Shown here: positions 9,497 through 18,397 of the stretch, in pieces
Position numbering within the stretch: position 1 is the stretch's first letter
Layout: each line of letters starts with the position of its first letter
NCBI RefSeq assembly: GCF_030580995.1
Contig: NZ_JAUQSZ010000008.1
Span: forward strand, 62,001-126,000
From: Sphingomonas immobilis
GTDB lineage: Bacteria; Pseudomonadota; Alphaproteobacteria; Sphingomonadales; Sphingomonadaceae
Direction of reading: 5' to 3'
Length of the DNA: 64,000 nucleotides
Notes under the pieces: generated by a model
Told to the model about the DNA's origin: nothing
Seen by the model: only the letters and a program-made list of their open reading frames with translations
Database searches by the model: none
Program-made: the position numbers and the translations under genes

Positions 9497-9781
9497 ATGT
9501 CCGGGATCGATCACGACCCGGTCTTCGTCGCGCTGACGCGGCCGCAGATGTTCGCGGGCGTCACCTACAGCTATTTCATCGTCAACGGCGTCGTCGCGAC
9601 CGAGCTGTTCCTGATCTTCCATTCTATCTGGGTACTGCTGGTCGCCGTGGCCGCGCATCTCTTCGGCATGGTGCTGAGCGTGCGGGAGCCGCGCATCTTC
9701 GACCTGTGGCTGACCCGCGCGCGCACGTGCCCGCGCGTCCGCAATCATGCGATCTGGCGATGCAACTCCTACCGTCCCTGA
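9497..9781 (+). CDS. virB3: VirB3-type T4SS inner-membrane protein
   Basis: A 94-residue protein beginning with the typical VirB3 N-terminus (DPVFVALTRPQMFAGVTYSYF), followed by a hydrophobic hairpin (about 24-60) and the conserved REPRIFDLW motif. VirB3 is a small inner-membrane component that works with the VirB4 ATPase in assembling the secretion channel. It starts 4 bp after virB2, and its 3' end overlaps the likely virB4 start by 22 bp, indicating translational coupling. The last 15 or so residues (ARTCPRVRNHAIWRCNSYRP) look less conserved and lie in that overlap. Confidence 0.87.
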   Translation: MSGIDHDPVFVALTRPQMFAGVTYSYFIVNGVVATELFLIFHSIWVLLVAVAAHLFGMVLSVREPRIFDLWLTRARTCPRVRNHAIWRCNSYRP

Positions 9782-12123
9782 GCCGTGGCCCGGAGACGGT
9801 GAAGCGGGAAAAGCCGGCGGGACATCATCTGCCCTACGCCCGCCATGTCGACGATTACACGATCGAGACGCGCGACGGCCTGCTGCTGCAGACGATCCGC
9901 CTGCGCGGCCTGCTGTTCGAGACCGCCGACACCGACGAGATCAATTACCGCAAGTCCCTACGCGACGCGATGCTGCAGGCGATCGGATCGTCGCGCTTCG
10001 CCATCTATCACCATATCGTGCGGCGACAGGTGGAGGTCGATCTGCCAGGGCGCTTCCCCGATGCGTTTTCCACCGCGCTCGATGCGACCTGGCGCGAGCG
10101 GCTGGCGGCGAAGAAGCTCTACGTCAACGACCTGTACCTGACGATCGTGCGCCGGCCGTTGCAGGGGCGCATCGGCCTCGCCGAGCGGCTGCGCGGCGGG
10201 ATCGGCAAGGATGCGGGCGTGCAGACCGCGCACGAGCTGCGCACGCTGGATGCCGCGCGCGACGCGCTGATGGCGCAGCTCGGAAGCTACGAACCGCGCC
10301 TGCTGAGCGTATACGAGACCCCGCACGGGGCGTGCTCGGAGCCGCTCGAGTTCCTCTCGACGCTCTACAATGGCGAGATGCGGCCGGTGATGCTGCCGAC
10401 GCAGGATCTCGGCGCGTATCTGCCCTATCGCCGCATCAGTTTTGGGCAGGAGACGGCAGAGCTCGGGCCGCACGGCGAGTCCGGGCGGCGCTTCATCGGC
10501 CTCGTCTCGATCAAGGATTATCCCGGCCAGACCGCGCCCGGCATGTTCGACGAACTGCTGCGGCTGCCGTTCGAACTCACGCTGTCGCAATCCTTCGGGT
10601 TCGTCGATCGCTCCGCCGCGCTCGGCAAGATGAACCTAGCGCTGCGCCGTATGCGCTCAACCGAGGACGAGGCAGTGAGCCTGCGCGGCGAGCTTTCCAA
10701 CGCCAAGGACGACGTCGCCGCCGGCCGCGCGGGCTTCGGCGAGCATCACATGACAGTGGCGGTCTACGGCGAGACACTGGCTGAGGTCGATGCCGGAGTC
10801 GCCGAGGTGCAGGCCTCGCTTGCCGATCTCGGCATCATCGCGGTGCGCGAGGATATCGCGTTGGAGCCCGCCTTCTGGGCACAGTTTCCCGGAAATTTCA
10901 AATATATCGCCCGGCGTGGACTGGTCTCGACCGGCAATTTCGCGGGGCTGGCGAGCGGGCACAATTTCGCGCTGGGCCGCGCGCGCGGTAATCACTGGGG
11001 CGATGCCGTCACGTTGCTGGAAACGACGGCGGCGGGGCCGTATCATTTCAACTTCCATCAGGGCGATCTCGGCAATTTCACGGTCATCGGGCCGTCGGGG
11101 TCGGGCAAGACGGTGGTGCTCAACTTCCTGCTCGCCCAGGCACGGAAATTCGCCCCGCGCATCATCTTCTTCGACAAGGACCGCGGCGCGGAGCTGTTCA
11201 TCCGCGCGATCGGCGGGCGGTACGATCTGCTGCGGCCGGGGGTCGCATCGGGGCTCAATCCGCTGCAGATTGCGGACAACCCCGTCAACCGCCAGTTCCT
11301 GATCGACTGGGTCGCGCAGCTCGCCGGCGGTGCCGACTTCGACGAGATCGAGCGGATCAAGGATGCAATCGACGCGAATTTCGCGACCGACATGGCGCAC
11401 CGCCGCCTGCGCCATTTCGTCGAGCTGTTCCGCGGCGGCCACCGCCCGCACGCTGCCGATCTTTGGGCGCGACTGCGCGCCTGGTGGGGCGACGGCGAGC
11501 GCGCCTGGCTGTTCGACAATGCGGCCGACCTGACCGACCTCTCCGTCGATGCGGTCGGTTTCGACATGACCGCGATCCTCGACGATCCCGCCGTGCGCAC
11601 GCCGGCAATGATGTACCTGTTCCACCGCGTCGAGGAACGGCTGGACGGCAATGCCGCGATCATCGTCGTCGACGAAGGCTGGAAGGCACTCGACGACGAG
11701 GTGTTCGTGCGCCGCATCAAGGATTGGGAAAAGACCATCCGCAAGCGCAACGGCATCGTCGGCTTCGCGACGCAGAGCGCGCAGGACGCACTGGAAAGCA
11801 AGATCGCCAGCGCCATTATCGAACAGGCGGCGACGCAGATCTTCATGGCGAACCCGCGCGCCCGCGCCGAGGATTATGTCGGCGGCTTCGGCCTGACGCC
11901 GCACGAATACGAGATCGTCCGCACCCTGCCCGACGACGCGCACTGCTTCCTCATCAAGCACGGCACCGACAGCGTCGTGGTGCGGCTCAACCTGTCGGGC
12001 GAGGCCGATCTGCTGACCATCCTGTCGGGCCGCGAGCGCACCGTGCGGCTGCTCGACGAGATCCGCGCGACCACCGGCGACGATCCCGAGGCGTGGATGC
12101 CGCGCCTGCTGGAGCGTGCCTGA
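9760..12123 (+). CDS. virB4: VirB4-type T4SS ATPase
   Basis: About 787 residues, normal for VirB4/CagE ATPases, which energise pilus biogenesis and substrate transfer at the inner membrane. The Walker A motif GPSGSGKT is at 444-451 and the Walker B IIVVDEGWKAL has the DE pair at 638-639. An arginine-finger-type region and the conserved TQSAQD motif follow. The start MQLLPSLSRGPE at 9760 is preferred over an in-frame ATG at 9706 that would overlap virB3 much further. The stop overlaps the virB6 start by one base (TGATG). Confidence 0.92.
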   Translation: MQLLPSLSRGPETVKREKPAGHHLPYARHVDDYTIETRDGLLLQTIRLRGLLFETADTDEINYRKSLRDAMLQAIGSSRFAIYHHIVRRQVEVDLPGRFPDAFSTALDATWRERLAAKKLYVNDLYLTIVRRPLQGRIGLAERLRGGIGKDAGVQTAHELRTLDAARDALMAQLGSYEPRLLSVYETPHGACSEPLEFLSTLYNGEMRPVMLPTQDLGAYLPYRRISFGQETAELGPHGESGRRFIGLVSIKDYPGQTAPGMFDELLRLPFELTLSQSFGFVDRSAALGKMNLALRRMRSTEDEAVSLRGELSNAKDDVAAGRAGFGEHHMTVAVYGETLAEVDAGVAEVQASLADLGIIAVREDIALEPAFWAQFPGNFKYIARRGLVSTGNFAGLASGHNFALGRARGNHWGDAVTLLETTAAGPYHFNFHQGDLGNFTVIGPSGSGKTVVLNFLLAQARKFAPRIIFFDKDRGAELFIRAIGGRYDLLRPGVASGLNPLQIADNPVNRQFLIDWVAQLAGGADFDEIERIKDAIDANFATDMAHRRLRHFVELFRGGHRPHAADLWARLRAWWGDGERAWLFDNAADLTDLSVDAVGFDMTAILDDPAVRTPAMMYLFHRVEERLDGNAAIIVVDEGWKALDDEVFVRRIKDWEKTIRKRNGIVGFATQSAQDALESKIASAIIEQAATQIFMANPRARAEDYVGGFGLTPHEYEIVRTLPDDAHCFLIKHGTDSVVVRLNLSGEADLLTILSGRERTVRLLDEIRATTGDDPEAWMPRLLERA

Positions 12124-13418
12124 TGGCGGATTGCCCCGCCCTTTCTACCGACGGCGCGTTCGTCGTCGAGACGCTCGCGCATATCGATTGCCAGGCGCAG
12201 GGGATCGGCGCGTTCGGCTATCAGGCGCTCGCCACGCCGGGATCGCCGGTCGCGGTGGCGATGACGGGGCTGCTGACGCTGTTCGTCGCGCTGTTCGGAT
12301 ACCGCATGCTGTTCGGCCAGGCGCCGGGCGTGCGCGAGGCGGTGATGGCGCTGGTCAAGATCGGCGTCGTGCTGGCACTGGCGACGAGCTGGCCGGCCTA
12401 TCGCACGGTCTTTTACGATCTCGCACTGCGCGCGCCGGCGGAGCTTGCGGCCTATGTCGGCGGCGGTTTGCCGGGGGCGGGCGGCGCGCTCGACGATCAT
12501 CTTGGCGCGGTCGACGACGCCTTTGCCGAACTGGTCCGCATCGGCTCCGGCAAGCCGCCCAACATCGACGAGGTCGTCGGCCCGAGCGTGCAGCCGCTGA
12601 CTCCCGCGCAACAGGCGCAGGCGGTGCAGCATGCGATGGCGCTCGGCGATCGCCCCCGCTGGGACCGGCAGCGTGACCAGGAGATCCTCGCGCAGGCGCG
12701 CACCGTCTATCTCGCCGGCGCGATCGGCTCGCTTGCCGGGGTGCGGCTGGTGGCGGGGCTGTTGCTGGCGCTGGGGCCGCTGTTCGCGCTGTTCCTGCTG
12801 TTCGACACGACGCGCGGACTGTTCGACGGCTGGGTGCGCGCGCTCGGCGCAGCGGCGCTTGGTGGGCTGACGGCGGCGGTGCTGCTCGGCGTCGAGCTGG
12901 CGATCCTCGAGCCGTGGCTGGCGGCGATCATGGCCGATCGCCAGGCCGATCTGCCGACGCCCGCCGTGCCGATCGAACTGCTCGCGTTGACGATCGTGTT
13001 CGCGCTGGCGCTGCTCGCCGGGCTGGCGGCGTCGGTGCGTATCGCGAGCGGATTTCGCCTGCCGGTGGCGGTGCGTGAGGCATCGTCGCGCGCGGCCAGC
13101 GCGCTGCACGCCGCGCTGGTGGAGCGCCACGCGGCACCCGCCGTTGCCGAAGCGACCGCCCCGGTCGGGCGCGACCGCGCACGCGCGATCGCCGATGCCG
13201 TCGCCACCAGCCAGCGGCGCGACGCGGCGGCGGCGGCTTCACCCCGCGCGAGCACCGTGGCGCAAGCGGCCGCGCGCAATGGTGGCGTGCAAAGCCAGGC
13301 CCCGCGTGACATGACGGCGATGGCGGCAATCCCGATCGGCCAGTCGGCGCGACGCCGCACATCCACCCGCATCTCCGCCGGCGCGGGCCGCCGGGATGCC
13401 CAGAAGGCGATGACGTGA
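12123..13418 (+). CDS. virB6: VirB6-type polytopic T4SS channel protein
   Basis: A 431-residue membrane protein with hydrophobic segments near residues 40-60, 70-90, 198-225, 230-262 and 278-300, as in TrbL/VirB6 proteins that form the inner-membrane part of the channel. The C-terminal 110 residues are Ala/Arg-rich, hydrophilic and of low complexity. The start at 12123 gives a one-base TGATG overlap with virB4; the frame stays open upstream inside virB4, which is a shadow. No VirB5 or VirB7 gene lies between virB4, virB6 and virB8, unlike the Agrobacterium order. Confidence 0.82.
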   Translation: MADCPALSTDGAFVVETLAHIDCQAQGIGAFGYQALATPGSPVAVAMTGLLTLFVALFGYRMLFGQAPGVREAVMALVKIGVVLALATSWPAYRTVFYDLALRAPAELAAYVGGGLPGAGGALDDHLGAVDDAFAELVRIGSGKPPNIDEVVGPSVQPLTPAQQAQAVQHAMALGDRPRWDRQRDQEILAQARTVYLAGAIGSLAGVRLVAGLLLALGPLFALFLLFDTTRGLFDGWVRALGAAALGGLTAAVLLGVELAILEPWLAAIMADRQADLPTPAVPIELLALTIVFALALLAGLAASVRIASGFRLPVAVREASSRAASALHAALVERHAAPAVAEATAPVGRDRARAIADAVATSQRRDAAAAASPRASTVAQAAARNGGVQSQAPRDMTAMAAIPIGQSARRRTSTRISAGAGRRDAQKAMT

Positions 13419-14266
13419 GCGATAGCGACAAAAGCCACCGCGCAGCGCTCGATGCGTATTACCGCGAGGCCGGAAGCTGGGCGGAGGATCGTCAGACGGA
13501 GCTGCGCGCATCTCGGCGGATCGCCTGGATCGTCGCAAGCGTCGCCGTCGTCGTCGCACTGTTCGAAGCGGCGGCGCTGATCCTGCTGACGCCGCTGAAG
13601 ACGGTCGAGCCCTATACGTTGATGGTCGATCGCAACACCGGCTACGTCCAGGCGCTGAAGCCCGTCGAGGCGCAGACGATCGCGCCCGATGCCGCGCTGA
13701 CGCAGAGCTTCCTCGCGCAATATGTCATCGCGCGGGAGAGCTTCGACGTCGACGCGCTGCAGGCGAACTACAGGAAGGTCGCCTTGTGGTCGATCAACCC
13801 GGCGCGCGGCGACTATGTCGCGGGAATGCAGGCGAGCAACCCCGCCAGCCCGCTTGCGCGCCTGCCGCGCAGCAGCGTGGTCGAAACGCGGATCAAGAGC
13901 GTGTCGCCGCTGGGTGCGCGCGCGGCGCTGGTGCGCTTCGACACGGTGCGGCGCGATGCCGGCGGGCAGGTGCTGCCGCCCCGCGCCTGGGTCGCGGTGA
14001 TCCGCTACCGCTTCTCCAGCGAACCGCTGCAGCTTGGTGACCGGCTGCTCAATCCGCTCGGCTTCCAGGTCGAGCGCTATCGCCGCGACCAGGAACAGGC
14101 GCCCGTCGCCGAGCCCGAACCGAAGCCGGCAGCCACCGCTTCCGCGACAGCCGCGCCCATCATCAGCGTCCGCCCGCCATATCGCTCCATGCCGATCGTG
14201 CTGCCCGCGCCGCCTACCTATCAGGGGCCGCCGCGCGACACGCCCACCGGAGCCGCGACGCGGTGA
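13415..14266 (+). CDS. virB8: VirB8-type T4SS core protein
   Basis: 283 residues. A short cytoplasmic N-terminus with a YYREAGSWAEDR motif is followed by one membrane helix (about 33-56) and a periplasmic NTF2-like domain (YTLMVDRNTGYVQ to VIRYRFSSEPL), the standard VirB8 layout. A Pro-rich tail of about 50 residues (from 228) is extra. VirB8 nucleates the periplasmic assembly with VirB9 and VirB10. The GTG start overlaps the virB6 stop (GTGA), so the genes are translationally coupled. Confidence 0.9.
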   Translation: MSDSDKSHRAALDAYYREAGSWAEDRQTELRASRRIAWIVASVAVVVALFEAAALILLTPLKTVEPYTLMVDRNTGYVQALKPVEAQTIAPDAALTQSFLAQYVIARESFDVDALQANYRKVALWSINPARGDYVAGMQASNPASPLARLPRSSVVETRIKSVSPLGARAALVRFDTVRRDAGGQVLPPRAWVAVIRYRFSSEPLQLGDRLLNPLGFQVERYRRDQEQAPVAEPEPKPAATASATAAPIISVRPPYRSMPIVLPAPPTYQGPPRDTPTGAATR

Positions 14267-14955
14267 GGCGCGCGCTGCTCTTGCTGGCGTGCGTGCCGTC
14301 GCTGGCGAGCGCGGAGATCCGCCCGACGCCCTCAGCCGGCGATCCGCGCATCCAGACGGTGCGGTACGATCCCGGCGAGGTCGTGCAGTTGCAGGTCACG
14401 CCCGGCTATCTGCTCACCATCGAATTCTCGGCGGACGAGCGGATCGAGACGGTCGCGCTCGGCGACAGCAACGCATGGCAGGTCACGCCGAGCAAGCGCG
14501 CCGATCACCTCTTCATCAAGCCGCGCCAGCCCGGCATTACCACCAACATGACGGTCGTCACCGATGCGCGCTCGTACAGCTTCGTGCTGACGCCCGCCTA
14601 CGGCCCGCTGCCCGACATGCCGTTCACGGTGCGCTTCGAATATCCCGCGCCGGCCGTCGCCGTCGTGGACGGCACCCCCGCCCGCGAACCCACGCGCTAC
14701 AAGATCAGTGGCGACCGTGCCGTCCGGCCGCAGTCGATCCGCGACGACGGCGTACACACCTACATCACCTTCGCACCCGGCCAGACCTTGCCCGCGATCT
14801 TTGCCGTGCTGCCGGAAACGGGCGAGGCGCTGGTCAACGGCATGATGCGCGACGGGCAGTATGTCGTCGACAGCGTAGCGCCGCGCTTCGTCTTTCGCAT
14901 CGACAAGCAGGTTGCCGTCGCCACCGCGACGCGACAGAGGCGGCGCGGTTCGTGA
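14263..14955 (+). CDS. virB9: VirB9/TrbG-type T4SS outer-membrane complex protein
   Basis: 230 residues with a signal peptide (MRRALLLLACVPSLASA) and the VirB9/CagX beta-sandwich domains. Family-typical parts are the N-terminal DPRIQTVRYDPGEVVQLQV and the C-terminal DGVHTYITFAP block, which in VirB9 contacts VirB10 and VirB7 in the outer-membrane core. No VirB7 lipoprotein gene is seen nearby. The GTG start overlaps virB8 by 4 bp. At 230 residues it is somewhat shorter than VirB9 of Agrobacterium. Confidence 0.9.
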   Translation: MRRALLLLACVPSLASAEIRPTPSAGDPRIQTVRYDPGEVVQLQVTPGYLLTIEFSADERIETVALGDSNAWQVTPSKRADHLFIKPRQPGITTNMTVVTDARSYSFVLTPAYGPLPDMPFTVRFEYPAPAVAVVDGTPAREPTRYKISGDRAVRPQSIRDDGVHTYITFAPGQTLPAIFAVLPETGEALVNGMMRDGQYVVDSVAPRFVFRIDKQVAVATATRQRRRGS

Positions 14956-16052
14956 TGGCATCCTCTGCTGATCCCCGCCGGCTCCAGCCTGAGCGTGACG
15001 GCGACAAGCGCCCAGTCGTGGCGGCTCCCTCCGCCGGCGTGCCGATCTGGGTGATGGCGATCGGGCTCGTGCTGCTCGGCGTGCTGCTGTTCTCCGTGCT
15101 CGATGCGCGGCGGCGCGCATCGTCGGCCCCGCCCGTTCGATCGGTGGACGACAGCGCCGTCACGCGCGCGCAGGCGGTGCCGCAGCTCGTACTGCCGCCT
15201 GTACCGCCGCCCGTCGTCGCGCTCGCCCCACTTGCCGAGCCCGTGCCCGCACCAGTGCCGCGCTACGTCGCGCCGCCGCAGCCGCACATTGTTTACATGC
15301 CGCAGCCCACTCTGCCGGTCACCCCGCCCCAGCCGACGGCGCCGGTGCGCGAGGGAAGCGACTCCGCGGTCGTGCTCGACACCGGCTCCGTCACCGGCGC
15401 CCCGTCGCCAGACACGACACCGCGGCCGCCGAATACGGGCGGCGACGGCGCCTTCGCCCCCAACGCCGCGCCCGCCCGCGCAACAGTGATGCACAACCGC
15501 GCGACGACGGTGGTGCAGGGCACGCTCATCCCCGTCGTGCTGGAGGCCGCATTCGATTCGACACGGCCCGGCCCGACGCGCGCCGTGGTCTCGCGCGACG
15601 TGCGCGGCTTCGACGGATCGCGCGTCCTGATCCCGCGCGGCAGCCGCCTGTTCGGTGATTATCGCGCCCAGCTCCAGCCCGGCCAGAACCGCGCGCTCAT
15701 CACCTGGAGCCGGCTGATCCGGCCCGACGGCGTCAGCATTGCGATCGGCTCGCCAGCGGCCGACACGCTCGGCCGCGCGGGCGTACGCGGGAAGGTCAAC
15801 AACCACTTTTTCGAACGCTTCGGCCTCGCGATCCTGCAAACCTCCCTGGACGTCGGCGCAAACCTCGCCTCGCGGATCGGCAACAACAACAATTCCCTCG
15901 TCGTGGCCCTGCCCGGCGTCGGCCAGACGCTGACGCAACCGCTGACGCAGGGTGCGCCGATCGCGCCGACGCTGCGCGTTGCGCAAGGCACGTCAATCAG
16001 CGTGTTCGTCGCGCGCGATCTCGACTTCACCTCCGTCGAGAGCGGGAAGTGA
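14955..16052 (+). CDS. virB10: VirB10/TrbI-type T4SS scaffold protein
   Basis: 365 residues. A cytoplasmic N-terminus precedes one transmembrane helix (about 29-50, WVMAIGLVLLGVLLFSVL), a long Pro-rich periplasmic linker (about 60-170), and the TrbI/VirB10 beta-barrel domain with RGSRLFGDYRAQLQPGQNR and a hydrophobic antenna region. VirB10 spans both membranes and senses the ATPases. The start at 14955 shares one base with the virB9 stop (TGATG). The much longer open frame upstream overlaps virB9 and is not used. Confidence 0.92.
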   Translation: MASSADPRRLQPERDGDKRPVVAAPSAGVPIWVMAIGLVLLGVLLFSVLDARRRASSAPPVRSVDDSAVTRAQAVPQLVLPPVPPPVVALAPLAEPVPAPVPRYVAPPQPHIVYMPQPTLPVTPPQPTAPVREGSDSAVVLDTGSVTGAPSPDTTPRPPNTGGDGAFAPNAAPARATVMHNRATTVVQGTLIPVVLEAAFDSTRPGPTRAVVSRDVRGFDGSRVLIPRGSRLFGDYRAQLQPGQNRALITWSRLIRPDGVSIAIGSPAADTLGRAGVRGKVNNHFFERFGLAILQTSLDVGANLASRIGNNNNSLVVALPGVGQTLTQPLTQGAPIAPTLRVAQGTSISVFVARDLDFTSVESGK

Positions 16053-17047
16053 ACGCCGAGCCAGTCTATCTCCACCGCTACCTCGCGCCGCTCGCCGACG
16101 CGCTCGCGCGGGGGGACGTGACTGATCTCTACATCAATCGACCGGCTGAGTTGTGGATCGAGACGCTGCACGGGACGATCGAGCGGCACGATGTGCCCGC
16201 GCTCGACGAGGCGACGCTCGCGCGTCTCGCGCGGCAGGTCGCAGCTCTATCGCACCAAGGCATCAGCCGCGAGCATCCGTTGCTTTCGGCGACGCTGCCG
16301 GACGGCGCGCGCGTTCAGATTGTCGCGCCGCCCGCGACACGTGGGCCGCTAGCGCTCGCCATTCGCAAGCATCTTTCCGCGGATATCGCGCTGGACGATT
16401 ACGTGTCGTCCGGGGCGTTCGCGGAGACGCAGGCGGGTGACGATGCCGGTCCGAGCGATCTCGATCGCCTGTTGCGCGAACGGCTGGCGGCGCGCGACTT
16501 CGCCGGTCTGCTGTCGGCGGCGGTGAAGGGACGGAAGAATATCCTCGTGTCGGGGGGCACATCGACCGGCAAGACGACCTTCCTCAACGCCCTGATCGGC
16601 GAGATTCCGCCCGAGGAGCGGCTGATCCTGATCGAGGACACGCCCGAGCTTCGCCTGCGCCATCCCAATGCAGTCGGCCTGCTGGCGGCGCGCAGCACAC
16701 TCGGCGAGGCGCACGTCAGCGCTAGCGACCTGCTCGGCGCGTCGCTGCGCATGCGGCCCGACCGCATCATCGTCGGCGAACTGCGCGGCGACGAGGCCTA
16801 TACCTTCCTGCGCGCCGTCAATACCGGCCATCCTGGATCGATGACCACGATTCATGCCGACAGCCCCGAACGCGCGGTCGAGCAACTCGCTCTGCTCGTG
16901 CTGCAGACGGGAACGCGGCTGAGTCGCGAGGACGTTCATCACTATGTGCGCTCGACAATCGACGTTTTCGTGCAAGTCGCGCGAACCGGCGGGCGGCGCG
17001 TGATCCAGGAAATGCGCCTCGCACGCGACGATTCGTCAGCCCTGTAA
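16049..17047 (+). CDS. virB11: VirB11-type T4SS traffic ATPase
   Basis: 332 residues, the usual VirB11 length. The Walker A motif GGTSTGKT lies at 169-176, followed by the Asp box (LILIEDTPEL), the Walker B region (RIIVGELRGDEA) and the His box (GHPGSMTTIHADSPERA). VirB11 is a hexameric ATPase at the cytoplasmic face that switches between pilus building and substrate transfer. The GTG start overlaps virB10 (GTGA). It is the last gene of the operon; no VirD4 coupling protein or relaxase follows. Confidence 0.93.
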   Translation: MNAEPVYLHRYLAPLADALARGDVTDLYINRPAELWIETLHGTIERHDVPALDEATLARLARQVAALSHQGISREHPLLSATLPDGARVQIVAPPATRGPLALAIRKHLSADIALDDYVSSGAFAETQAGDDAGPSDLDRLLRERLAARDFAGLLSAAVKGRKNILVSGGTSTGKTTFLNALIGEIPPEERLILIEDTPELRLRHPNAVGLLAARSTLGEAHVSASDLLGASLRMRPDRIIVGELRGDEAYTFLRAVNTGHPGSMTTIHADSPERAVEQLALLVLQTGTRLSREDVHHYVRSTIDVFVQVARTGGRRVIQEMRLARDDSSAL

Positions 17048-17066
17048 GCATCCGCTTGTGTCTTTC

Positions 17067-17091
17067 CGCTGCGCGGTCTAGCCTCGCAGCG
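17067..17091. terminator. Possible hairpin after virB11
   Basis: Perfect 7-bp arms CGCTGCG and CGCAGCG around an 11-nt loop, 20 bp past the virB11 stop. There is no T-run after it, so it is at best a weak intrinsic terminator. Confidence 0.3.
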
Positions 17092-17114
17092 CGACCATCG
17101 AAAAGGGGCTGAAG

Positions 17115-17573
17115 ATGAGCACATCGGAGACGGGTTTGCAGGCGGGCGGCGTGAGTCGGCGTGGTGCGATCGGGCTGATGGCGGCCGCCACCGCCGGTGC
17201 GGCGGGCGTACCGGGTGGTGCCCTCGCATCCACGCTCCTGCCGGGTGCCGCGAAGATTCACAGCATCGACGCGCAATATGCGCTACCCGGCGGCCGGATC
17301 GTCGAAGGTTATTTCGCGCGGCCTTCGGGCAAGACGAGCCTTGATGTCCTTCTGGTGATGCACGGCGAGGCCGGCTACGGCGATGCTGCGCAGCAAACGG
17401 CAGCGCGTTATGCCGCCAAGGGCTATCTCGCGATCGCGCTCGATCTGAAGGCGAGTTTCGGCAAGAAGGTCGGTAACGATCGTGCCGCACTGATTTCCGA
17501 GGCGCGCAAGATGGTGCCTGCCTTCGCGAAGATGACGCACGCCAATGGCCGCGTCACACTGGTCGAGGCCTGA
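17115..17573 (+). CDS. Tat-signal protein resembling a truncated dienelactone hydrolase
   Basis: 152 residues starting with a twin-arginine-type signal (SRRGAIGLMAAATAGAAG, residues 14-31). What follows resembles the N-terminal part of exported dienelactone-hydrolase-like alpha/beta hydrolases: GRIVEGYFARPSG, then LDVLLVMHGEAGYGD and AARYAAKGYLAIALDL. The reading frame stops before the region that would hold the nucleophile elbow and the catalytic Asp and His. It may therefore be a remnant or a short protein that only keeps the fold's first half. A good ribosome site (AAAAGGGGCTGAAG) precedes the ATG. It is followed 22 bp on by the DUF6916-like gene. Confidence 0.6.
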   Translation: MSTSETGLQAGGVSRRGAIGLMAAATAGAAGVPGGALASTLLPGAAKIHSIDAQYALPGGRIVEGYFARPSGKTSLDVLLVMHGEAGYGDAAQQTAARYAAKGYLAIALDLKASFGKKVGNDRAALISEARKMVPAFAKMTHANGRVTLVEA

Positions 17574-17595
17574 ACCGCGGATTGCGTCAAAGACG

Positions 17596-17880
17596 ATGAC
17601 TGTCGATGAGTTCGTGCCACAGGTCGATTCCGAATTTCGAATAGACCTGTCGGACGGTGCGGCGATGACGCTGACCCTAATCGCGGCAGACCCCGACAAG
17701 AGATCCGCACCCGAAGGATTCAGAACACCCTTCTCGCTTCGTTTCAAAAGCGATTCGCGAATTGTTCTTTCTCAGGACATATATACACTACGTCGTCCCG
17801 GATCGGACGACCTCGCGTTGTTTCTCGTGCCGTACAAGCAGACCGAAGAAGGGGTGTTCTACGCGGTGTCGATCAACTAA
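17596..17880 (+). CDS. DUF6916-like small protein
   Basis: 94 residues, soluble, predicted mostly beta: MTVDEFVPQVDSEFRIDL, then FSLRFKSD, LSQDIYTLRRPG and DLALFLVPYK. The pattern recalls DUF6916 proteins, which are often coded beside tail-collar genes, as here. The ATG at 17596 is preferred because the similarity starts there; an ATG at 17545 would overlap the preceding gene. Its end overlaps the converging GNAT gene by 8 bp. Function is not known. Confidence 0.6.
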   Translation: MTVDEFVPQVDSEFRIDLSDGAAMTLTLIAADPDKRSAPEGFRTPFSLRFKSDSRIVLSQDIYTLRRPGSDDLALFLVPYKQTEEGVFYAVSIN

Positions 17881-18397
17881 CATCACGCGGTCGCAGCATT
17901 TCGACATAGACATCATCACTGCCGATCTCCACAAACCCACTGCGATCGTAGAGGTGCCGGGCCGGATTATCGGTCGTGACCGACAGGCTCACCCCAAGGC
18001 CAGCAGCACCGGCGACGTCGATGATCTCACCGAGCAGGGCCGTGCCCAGGCCCTGACGCCGTACTTCAGGCAAGAGGGCTATATCGACGATGTGGATCGC
18101 GGTCTCGCGCCGGTCGAGATAGAGGCGACCGATCGGCACGCCTTCGCGTTCGATCACATGGAACGAAGCCTTGCTGAACTGGCTGCGATAGTGCGTTCTC
18201 TGCGCCTCGAATTGCTGCGCGACAAAGGCGGCACGTTGGTCTGCGTTCCAATTCAGCATCAGCGCCAGTTCGCGCGCACGGGTCGATGCGTATAGCGTTT
18301 TCAGGAACGGTAGATCACGTTTGGCTTCCGGCCGCAGCACAAGGCCAAGCGCAGCGAGCGCTCGTGCGAGGCCGGGTGCCGGCAGGAGGCGTCGCAT
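17873..18397 (-). CDS. GNAT-family N-acetyltransferase
   Basis: 174 residues with a GNAT fold: VIEREGVPIGRLYLDRRE, then HIVDIALLPEVRRQGLGTALL (acetyl-CoA loop RRQGLG) and the C-terminal NPARHLYDRSGFVEIG. It would transfer an acetyl group from acetyl-CoA to an amine; the acceptor is unknown. The start ATG shares a base with the stop of the tail-collar gene upstream (TGATG), so it is the last gene of a four-gene operon. Its position next to three tail-collar genes suggests it may act on one of those proteins, but that is only inference. Confidence 0.85.
   Translation of the reverse strand: MRRLLPAPGLARALAALGLVLRPEAKRDLPFLKTLYASTRARELALMLNWNADQRAAFVAQQFEAQRTHYRSQFSKASFHVIEREGVPIGRLYLDRRETAIHIVDIALLPEVRRQGLGTALLGEIIDVAGAAGLGVSLSVTTDNPARHLYDRSGFVEIGSDDVYVEMLRPRDVS

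Noticed and set aside
9175..17047. Conjugative element
   Set aside because: No relaxase, coupling protein, integrase, origin-like repeat or direct-repeat attachment site was seen around the virB operon.
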